From contig URSI01000060.1 of assembly GCA_900550505.1 (NCBI GenBank), positions 1 through 6,906 on the forward strand: DNA of 6,906 bases, in the 5' to 3' direction. Shown one piece after another: positions 1 to 4,908 of this stretch (position 1 is the stretch's first letter; each line of letters begins with the position of its first letter). The notes under the pieces are model-generated. The model was not told where the DNA came from, searched no databases, and was given only the letters and a program-made list of their open reading frames with translations. This stretch comes from an uncultured Eubacteriales bacterium (GTDB taxonomy: Bacteria; Bacillota; Clostridia; Oscillospirales; CAG-382). A program made the translations under genes and the position numbers.

Positions 1-22
1 GTTAACTCTTACATGACTAAGG

Positions 23-51
23 TTGATTTTTGCCACGCAGCATTGTATAAT
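23..51 (+). promoter_or_regulatory. Sigma-A-type promoter for the nucleotidyltransferase gene
   Basis: A -35-like box TTGATT (23-28) is followed by exactly 17 bp and a perfect -10 box TATAAT (46-51). The surrounding DNA is A/T-rich compared with the rest of the window. Transcription would start near 58-59, giving a leader of about 115 nt before the preferred GTG start at 174. This matches the housekeeping sigma consensus closely, with one mismatch in the last two -35 positions each. No start site has been mapped, so function is inferred from sequence only. Confidence 0.62.
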
Positions 52-85
52 GTAAAAAACTGTAACATCCCTGCGAACGCATCGC

Positions 86-103
86 CGCAGCTGCATAGCT
101 GCG
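86..103 (+). other. Leader hairpin (7-bp perfect inverted repeat)
   Basis: CGCAGCT (86-92) and AGCTGCG (97-103) are perfect reverse complements around a 4-nt loop, GCAT. The hairpin would form within the predicted 5' leader of the nucleotidyltransferase mRNA. There is no U-run after it, so it is not an intrinsic terminator. The heptamer CCGCAGC occurs at 85-91, 105-111 and 136-142, so the 98-103 arm could also pair with a downstream copy. This could be a regulatory leader, a binding site for a dimeric protein, or chance. Confidence 0.35.
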
Positions 104-158
104 ACCGCAGCGGACGTATATGCCGGCTCCGACACCCGCAGCAATATCTACACAATTC

Positions 159-164
159 AAAGGA
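159..164 (+). promoter_or_regulatory. Shine-Dalgarno site supporting the GTG start at 174
   Basis: AAAGGA (159-164) lies 9 nt upstream of the in-frame GTG at 174. It is the best ribosome-binding match near any in-frame start of this gene. The upstream ATG at 120 has only a weak GGA before it, and the TTG at 237 has none at a normal distance. Confidence 0.5.
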
Positions 165-173
165 AAGAAAAAC

Positions 174-1400
174 GTGCCGACTTTACAAAAACGCCTGTGC
201 AACAAGGACCTTATCTCAAACGCGGGCATAAATTCATTGAATTTATTCAAGAAGGTCATCTTTGCTCTTACATTGCTGTTGCGAAGCGAATTATGCGGCG
301 ATGTGAGCCACGAATATCTGCGTGCCGCAGTGCCTCAAGAGCTGTTGCCTGCGGTTCTGGCGCTCTCACGTTACCACAACATTCCGCATATAGCCGCGGA
401 TGCCCTCGAGCACCACGATATCATAAGCGATGACCGGCTCTCATCGGCGTTCAAGCGCGAAAAGCTGCTTTCGATCTGCAGATACGAACGTATCAGCCAC
501 GAACTCGCGCGGTTGGAATCGGCGCTCGATGAGGCCGGCATATATTTTATGCCGCTGAAGGGCGCGGCGCTTCGTGATTTTTATCCGTTGCCGCGAATGC
601 GTTCGAGCAGCGACATTGACCTGTTGGTCAGACCGTCACAGCTTGACGCTGCCGTCGAAACGGTCACAAGTGCGCTCAGTGCCAGAAAAATCTCTGTCGG
701 CACGCACGACGTCAAGCTTATTACAAGTATAGGGGTCCCCGTTGAATTGCACTTTTCCCTGATAGAAAACGCACCGGCTGTCGACGCCGTCTTTTCCCGC
801 GTATGGGAAGAATCGGTGTCCGATACGGCCGTCCCTCACAAGCAGGTCATGTCTGCGGAGCTGTGCTGCATATATCTGATACTTCACACGGCAAAGCATT
901 TCCGGCACGGCGGCTGCGGTATGCGTCCTATTATGGATCTGTGGGTGCTGAGGGAACGTGTCGGATTTGATGAAAAAGCAGTAAAAACACAGCTGCAAAG
1001 CTGCGGCTTGCAAAAATTCCATGAATCGTTGAACAGCCTCTGCGACGTATGGTTTAAAGGGATGGAGCACGATCCTCTAACAGAATCAACGGCGCTGTAC
1101 ATCTGCTCAGCCGGAGCAAACGGCTCGGTGGAAAACAGAGTGGCAGGTGCGCGCCGCTTGACAGGCAAACACAGCTACGCAGCGCGGCGCGTGTTTTTGC
1201 CGTATGACTTGCTCGCCGAACAATACCCGGTATTAAAAAAACGCCGGTATCTGACATCGTTGTATCAGATCCGGCGCTGGGTCAGAATAATAAAAGAAGG
1301 CGGCACCAAAAGCGCGCTGCGTGAGCTGCGTACAAACCGCAGGCTGAGTCAAACACGGCTGGATACCGTAGCTGCCCTGTATAACTCGTTAGGGCTGTAA
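174..1400 (+). CDS. Nucleotidyltransferase family protein (NTP_transf_5, PF14907-like)
   Basis: This is a putative nucleotidyltransferase of the poorly characterised NTP_transf_5 family; substrate and pathway are unknown. Residue numbers here count from the alternative ATG at 120. The family signature runs from about 143 to 171: the LKG motif (146-148), then R161 and the metal-binding pair D165-x-D167, followed by a hydrophobic strand and RP. A later VELHFSL stretch (E209, H211) fits the third conserved segment, and LHTAKH (255-260) with RPIMDLW (269-275) fits the family's conserved helical part. No signal peptide is seen. The C-terminal 60 residues are rich in Arg and Lys. I prefer the GTG at 174 (408 aa) because of its Shine-Dalgarno site. 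ATG 120 (426 aa) and TTG 237 (387 aa, close to where family similarity seems to begin) are alternatives. The gene has its own promoter, stands alone, and converges with the minus-strand operon, leaving 4 bp between the two stops. Confidence 0.85.
   Translation: MPTLQKRLCNKDLISNAGINSLNLFKKVIFALTLLLRSELCGDVSHEYLRAAVPQELLPAVLALSRYHNIPHIAADALEHHDIISDDRLSSAFKREKLLSICRYERISHELARLESALDEAGIYFMPLKGAALRDFYPLPRMRSSSDIDLLVRPSQLDAAVETVTSALSARKISVGTHDVKLITSIGVPVELHFSLIENAPAVDAVFSRVWEESVSDTAVPHKQVMSAELCCIYLILHTAKHFRHGGCGMRPIMDLWVLRERVGFDEKAVKTQLQSCGLQKFHESLNSLCDVWFKGMEHDPLTESTALYICSAGANGSVENRVAGARRLTGKHSYAARRVFLPYDLLAEQYPVLKKRRYLTSLYQIRRWVRIIKEGGTKSALRELRTNRRLSQTRLDTVAALYNSLGL
1235..1276 (-). terminator. 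Intrinsic terminator of the minus-strand operon, inside the converging gene
   Basis: CGCCGG (1242-1247) pairs with CCGGCG (1271-1276), and ATCTGA (1249-1254) pairs with TCAGAT (1265-1270). This makes a 12-bp stem with one bulged base (1248) and a 10-nt loop. On the minus strand the stem is followed directly by seven T's (complement of 1235-1241). This is a textbook intrinsic terminator for transcripts coming from the M55 peptidase gene, whose stop is about 130 nt upstream. It lies wholly inside the coding sequence of the nucleotidyltransferase on the other strand (about residues 372-386, numbered from 120). On the + strand no T-run follows the stem, so it should act in one direction only. Confidence 0.78.
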
Positions 1401-1404
1401 AACG

Positions 1405-2199
1405 TCACGCGGTAAAATGAAGGAACCGCAACACCTCATAGTAGTCGTCCGCTTCAAAGCCGACCGTATCCGCAGCAAGCTGCTTCGCTCCGGGATAATA
1501 CGATGCCGAACAGGCATCATGATGTGTCTTGTAAGTGATCTCTGTGAAAAAGCTTTCCGCAAGCGCCGGTCTGCCGCCCATTCCTTCGGTCAGCGCCTGT
1601 TTTGCGCTGTGGCGTATACGTTCACACGCGGTATCGGGGTTGAGTGATACGGACCCGGCGCCCGTTCCCTCTGACACCGCCACCGTCTGCAAGCCCGGCA
1701 CCGTCTCAAGCGCGCTTTTGCAAAGCGCCGCATCGCCCGTCAAAAGCACGGATTTTACGCCCAGATATGCCGCCGTCATGGAATTGATGTTGAATTCGCT
1801 CACCGGAACGCCGTTTATGCACACACGGTGGAGCCTGGTGCTGAGCGTATGGGAAAGCGGATTCCCGCCGCTGCCCGCACGGCTGTGGTAACCGGTATAA
1901 AAAACGGCATCATAAGTCCTGTCCAGCCCGCTCATCATACACAGAGGATCACGGGTCCAGCCGCGCAACAGCCTTACGCCGCGCGGCAGCAGCAACGGGT
2001 CTATATTCCGGGCGCTGTCGTGCGCATCCTTGACAACTATCTCATCGGCACCGGCTTCAATAGCGCCTTCGCATGCCGCCGCAACCTCCCGGCTCATCTG
2101 CCTGCGAAAATATGCGCTGTCGGCATGGCTCGCCTCCGTCTCGCTCCAGGAAACGATGCCGCAGGTGCCTTCAATATCGGAACTGATAAAAACCTTCAT
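1405..2199 (-). CDS. dppA: M55 family D-aminopeptidase (DppA-like)
   Basis: This is a zinc-dependent D-aminopeptidase of MEROPS family M55, which releases N-terminal D-amino acids such as D-Ala from short peptides in the cytoplasm. The 264-aa length is close to that of Bacillus DppA. All expected metal ligands are present: D8 and E10 in SSDIEG, H60 in KDAH, H105 in TGYHSRAG and E135 in VSEFN. Spacing nearly matches DppA (D8, E10, H60, H104, E133). I chose the ATG at 2199 because GGGAG (2209-2213) lies 9 nt upstream and the protein then begins directly with the first beta strand. The ATG at 2208 is too close to that site. The gene is 22 nt downstream of the amidase and is last in the operon. 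With the amidase it suggests stepwise breakdown of peptidoglycan-derived peptides, which is an inference. The symbol reflects family resemblance; no dpp transporter genes are nearby. Confidence 0.93.
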   Translation of the reverse strand: MKVFISSDIEGTCGIVSWSETEASHADSAYFRRQMSREVAAACEGAIEAGADEIVVKDAHDSARNIDPLLLPRGVRLLRGWTRDPLCMMSGLDRTYDAVFYTGYHSRAGSGGNPLSHTLSTRLHRVCINGVPVSEFNINSMTAAYLGVKSVLLTGDAALCKSALETVPGLQTVAVSEGTGAGSVSLNPDTACERIRHSAKQALTEGMGGRPALAESFFTEITYKTHHDACSASYYPGAKQLAADTVGFEADDYYEVLRFLHFTA

Positions 2200-2208
2200 A
2201 TCCTTCAT

Positions 2209-2213
2209 CTCCC
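2209..2213 (-). promoter_or_regulatory. Shine-Dalgarno site deciding the M55 peptidase start
   Basis: GGGAG on the minus strand sits 9 nt before the ATG at 2199 but directly abuts the ATG at 2208. This favours the second ATG. It also argues against longer in-frame extensions that would overlap the amidase gene. Confidence 0.55.
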
Positions 2214-2221
2214 GTCTCTTG

Positions 2222-2854
2222 TCAACCGCGCGACGCCGTGCGGTAAGCCGTGTATCTGTCCACACGTTCCAGAAAATACGTCCACATATCTCCGTCATCT
2301 CTGGTGAACGTCCCGTCGGATGCTTTGTATCGCATCTGCATGGGGCAATTTTTCTTTTCCGGCGAAAAATCATAATGCTGACGTATAGCCGTGCTGTCGA
2401 GCCCGTATTTTTCCAGCAGGATCGAGGTGAGCCTTGCCGCATTGTCCACGGCACGCCTGAACCGCTCCAGCCACTGCTCATATTCTTCGCCTTCGTACGT
2501 CAGCGGAAACCCGTTTACACATATTTCGATGCCGATGCCGTAATAGTTTCCCTCTCCGAAGGTGCCGTCGCCGGCATGCCAGGCGCTTTCGTTATCCGGG
2601 ATATGGCAATACACGCGCTTATCGTCCACGGTATAATGCCATGACGCCTCACGCGGAGAAGAAGACCTTGCCTGTTCGCGGAGATAATCGGCATGAGAGG
2701 CGGCGTCACACTCTTCACCGTAATTACCGGTATTGTGTATGACAATGTATTTCTTTTCTTCGACCACGTACCCCGGGCGTATATGCGCCTCACGCGGGAT
2801 GATATCGTCAATTATGACCAGCTCGTTATCAGGCGTTGAAACATATTCCTGCAT
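2222..2854 (-). CDS. N-acetylmuramoyl-L-alanine amidase (Amidase_2, CwlA/XlyA-like)
   Basis: This zinc amidase cleaves the bond between N-acetylmuramic acid and L-alanine in peptidoglycan or muropeptides. Of its 210 aa, residues about 15-178 form the Amidase_2 (PF01510) domain. Visible landmarks are IPREAHIRPGY (19-29, like the IPxxxxxRPGY opening of XlyA/CwlA enzymes), IHNTGN with zinc ligand H40, SWHYTVDD (71-78), WHAGDG (92-97), IGIEIC with catalytic E110, H160 and C170 as the other zinc ligands. There is no signal peptide, membrane segment or cell-wall-binding repeat; about 30 residues of unassigned sequence follow the catalytic domain. The enzyme is therefore probably cytoplasmic, recycling cell-wall fragments, or a phage-type lysin used in a housekeeping role. 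A strong Shine-Dalgarno site (GGAAGGGG, 2861-2868) lies 6 nt before the start. The M55 peptidase gene follows after 22 nt. Confidence 0.92.
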   Translation of the reverse strand: MQEYVSTPDNELVIIDDIIPREAHIRPGYVVEEKKYIVIHNTGNYGEECDAASHADYLREQARSSSPREASWHYTVDDKRVYCHIPDNESAWHAGDGTFGEGNYYGIGIEICVNGFPLTYEGEEYEQWLERFRRAVDNAARLTSILLEKYGLDSTAIRQHYDFSPEKKNCPMQMRYKASDGTFTRDDGDMWTYFLERVDRYTAYRTASRG

Positions 2855-2908
2855 CTTTTTCCCCTTCCTTTACCATGACCGCTCCGGTCGGTCTATGTAC
2901 CGCACATC

Positions 2909-4045
2909 TCACAGCTTTGACGACAGCAGCGGGGAATAATGCGCGCGGAACTCGTCGAACGTCCCCTGTTCGATCGACTCCCTTATCCTTCTCATGAGAG
3001 TATTATAAAAGCTCAGGTTGTGCATCACACACAGCCGCATCCCCAGCAGCTCGCGCGCCTTGAACAGATGACGTATATACGCGCGTGAAAAGCTCCTGCA
3101 AACACTGCAGTCACATTCCGGATCGAGCGGAAGGTCGTCGCGCAGATATTTGTTATTGTTCAGATTCAGCATGCCGCTCCACGTGAAGAGGTTTCCGTGA
3201 CGTGCATTCCGGCTGGGCATGACACAATCAAAAAAGTCCACGCCGCGCGCCACGCTCTCGATAATATTGGTAGGCGTGCCGACGCCCATAAGGTAACGCG
3301 GCTTGTTCTCAGGCATATACGGCTCGACCGTATCGATGATATCGTACATCTCCTCAGCACTCTCACCGACTGCCAGCCCGCCTATCGCGTAACCGTCGAG
3401 CCCGAGCTGCGTTATTTCCTGCATATGGGATATCCTGATGTCACGATATGTTCCGCCCTGATTGATGCCGAACAGCATCTGCTGAGGGTTGACCGCTCCC
3501 GGCTCGGAATTCAGGCGCTCCAGGCTGTCGCGGCACCTTATAAGCCACCGTGTGGTACGCTCACACGAACGTGCAACATAATCATAAGGCGACGGGTTCT
3601 CTACGCACTCGTCGAAAGCCATCGCTATCGTGGAGCCGAGATTGCTCTGTATCTCCATGCTCGTTTCGGGAGACATGAATATACGGGCTCCGTCTATGTG
3701 TGAGGAAAACGAAACGCCTTCTTCTCTTATCTTACGCAAGCTTGCGAGTGAAAAAACCTGAAAACCTCCGCTGTCGGTCAGCGTCGGACCGTCCCACCCG
3801 CTGAAACGCCCGAGTCCTCCGAGCCCTTTGATTATTTCGCTGCCCGGTCTCACATGGAGGTGGTATGTGTTGGAGAGCATTATCTGACAGCCCAGCTCTT
3901 TCAGATCGGCAGACGACACAGCCCCCTTTATAGCCGCCGATGTGGCGACGTTCATAAATACAGGCGTTTCCACCGTGCCGTGCACCGTCACCAAGCGCCC
4001 TCTGCGCGCTTTGCCCTGTCTGCATATCAAAGTAAATTCAGCCAT
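2909..4045 (-). CDS. tgt: tRNA-guanine transglycosylase (queuosine biosynthesis)
   Basis: Tgt replaces the wobble guanine 34 of tRNAs with GUN anticodons by the queuosine precursor preQ1. The protein is 378 aa, normal for bacterial Tgt. It has TDSGGFQVFS with D91, AFDEC with D145 and C147, GGLAVGE (222-228), the nucleophile D273 in FDCVMPSRNARHG, and a zinc site C311-x-C313-xx-C316 ... H342 with the same spacing as the Zymomonas enzyme. C147 and the Val of GGLAVGE are the bacterial preQ1-type residues rather than the eukaryotic queuine-type ones. The start is supported by GGAGGA (4051-4056) 5 nt upstream, which lies inside the last codons of the CPBP gene. The two genes overlap by 8 nt, suggesting translational coupling. 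queA and yajC, common neighbours elsewhere, are absent here. The sequence style (NPQQMLFGINQG, SAAIKGAVSS) resembles Clostridia. Confidence 0.98.
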   Translation of the reverse strand: MAEFTLICRQGKARRGRLVTVHGTVETPVFMNVATSAAIKGAVSSADLKELGCQIMLSNTYHLHVRPGSEIIKGLGGLGRFSGWDGPTLTDSGGFQVFSLASLRKIREEGVSFSSHIDGARIFMSPETSMEIQSNLGSTIAMAFDECVENPSPYDYVARSCERTTRWLIRCRDSLERLNSEPGAVNPQQMLFGINQGGTYRDIRISHMQEITQLGLDGYAIGGLAVGESAEEMYDIIDTVEPYMPENKPRYLMGVGTPTNIIESVARGVDFFDCVMPSRNARHGNLFTWSGMLNLNNNKYLRDDLPLDPECDCSVCRSFSRAYIRHLFKARELLGMRLCVMHNLSFYNTLMRRIRESIEQGTFDEFRAHYSPLLSSKL

Positions 4046-4895
4046 CGATATCCTCCGAAGTAATCGTGTGCGGTCTTTTTGCAGTAAAAAACGTCACAGC
4101 GGCGCACACCGCAAAAACCGCCGGCGCACAGAACAGCAACGGCATCATCCCTCCGCCCAGCTCAGCTATAGGAAATGTGCCGGCATAATTGGCGCATATA
4201 TGCATTATCACACACAGCCAAAGGTTATCATAACGCGCGCGGAAATACCCTAACCACAGTCCCATCGGGAGCGCATAAAATATCTGAGCTGCGTTTCCGT
4301 GAACAAAACCGAAAGCGATGCCGGTGAGCACGACCGTCAATGCAACGGAGACGCCTCTGTCTATCATCCTGCGGAATACAAATCCGCGGAACACCAGCTC
4401 CTCAGTCACCGGCGCGGCTATAACAAGCGCAACAAGCCCCAACGGCGTCAGCGCCGTATCATATGTCATCAAAGCCGCGTTGCTGAACCCCGCAAGATGA
4501 AAAAACAACTGCACGGTCAGCATGGAAGAAAGTCCCGAAAAAATCGCAAGCAAAATATTCAGCGCAGTTATCCTGCCCGTGCCGAGCTGTGAACCGCGGT
4601 ACCCGAGACTGCGTTTATATCCGGTCAGAAGCCACAGCACCGTGACAAGCGAGGATATCAACAGCACAACATATGACAGCCTTTGGAGCCATGCCGAATT
4701 CACATCGGCCGTCCCGCCGCTGCGTATAAATTCCAACAGCTCAGGTGCAAGTCCGTCACGCGTTTGCATCGTCCCATACAGCATTCCCACGACAACTCCT
4801 GTCGCACACACGGATACAATAAACTGCGAGATGCAAAATCCCCACATGGCGGTCAGCGACTTGAGCGCGCCGACGATCTGTTTGCCGAAACTCAT
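4038..4895 (-). CDS. CPBP family intramembrane glutamic endopeptidase
   Basis: This is a polytopic membrane protein of the CPBP (Abi, PF02517) family, related to the CAAX endopeptidase Rce1. Bacterial members have been tied to bacteriocin self-immunity, protein processing and signalling; its own substrate cannot be told from sequence. Counted from the ATG at 4895 it has 285 aa. The three catalytic motifs are intact: EELVFR (E165, E166, R170), FGFVH (F195, H199) and HICAN (H232, N236). Hydrophobic segments lie near 18-40, 74-92, 110-134, 151-163, 183-198, 205-218, 225-238 and 249-271. I chose ATG 4895 because it starts 13 nt after the mutL stop and is preceded by an AGGA-type site, although only about 3 nt away. 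The in-frame ATG at 4949 would overlap mutL by 41 nt and adds a charged tail not expected in the family. The gene ends 8 nt inside tgt. Confidence 0.93.
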   Translation of the reverse strand: MSFGKQIVGALKSLTAMWGFCISQFIVSVCATGVVVGMLYGTMQTRDGLAPELLEFIRSGGTADVNSAWLQRLSYVVLLISSLVTVLWLLTGYKRSLGYRGSQLGTGRITALNILLAIFSGLSSMLTVQLFFHLAGFSNAALMTYDTALTPLGLVALVIAAPVTEELVFRGFVFRRMIDRGVSVALTVVLTGIAFGFVHGNAAQIFYALPMGLWLGYFRARYDNLWLCVIMHICANYAGTFPIAELGGGMMPLLFCAPAVFAVCAAVTFFTAKRPHTITSEDIDG

Positions 4896-4908
4896 TTTCC
4901 TATCACGC

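Noticed and set aside
13..231. Possible 72-aa small protein on the + strand in the leader region
   Set aside because: Its start lies upstream of the predicted promoter, it has no ribosome site, and its composition (many Cys, Arg and Asn without pattern) looks like a chance frame.
1502..1518. Hairpin GATGCC/GGCATC after the nucleotidyltransferase stop as its + strand terminator
   Set aside because: The stem has only 6 bp and is not followed by a T-run on either strand. It lies in the M55 coding region. No clear + strand terminator was found downstream of 1400.
2200..2481. N-terminal extension of the M55 peptidase frame by 94 residues, to an ATG at 2481
   Set aside because: It overlaps the well-supported amidase gene in another frame, has low-complexity basic content without family similarity, and the Shine-Dalgarno site points to the ATG at 2199.
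2030..2644. Long open frame on the + strand opposite the M55 and amidase genes; similar ones at 3197-3703 and 4522-5130
   Set aside because: These are antisense frames of strongly conserved minus-strand genes. Their translations show no domain logic and no ribosome sites, so they are explained as shadows.
2855..2908. Inverted repeat GACCG/CGGTC in the tgt-amidase gap as a terminator or operator
   Set aside because: The stem is 5 bp with a 7-nt loop and no T-run follows on the minus strand. No promoter boxes could be identified nearby.
2909..2920. Tgt ends in Ser-Lys-Leu, which resembles a peroxisomal targeting signal
   Set aside because: The gene is bacterial by context and by its preQ1-type residues, so a three-residue C-terminal match is coincidence.
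4086..4115. Six T's on the minus strand near the CPBP gene end, with a GCGG/CCGC stem, as a terminator before tgt
   Set aside because: The stem is only 4 bp and is separated from the T-run by several bases. The T's are simply Phe codons of the CPBP protein, and tgt overlaps the gene end.
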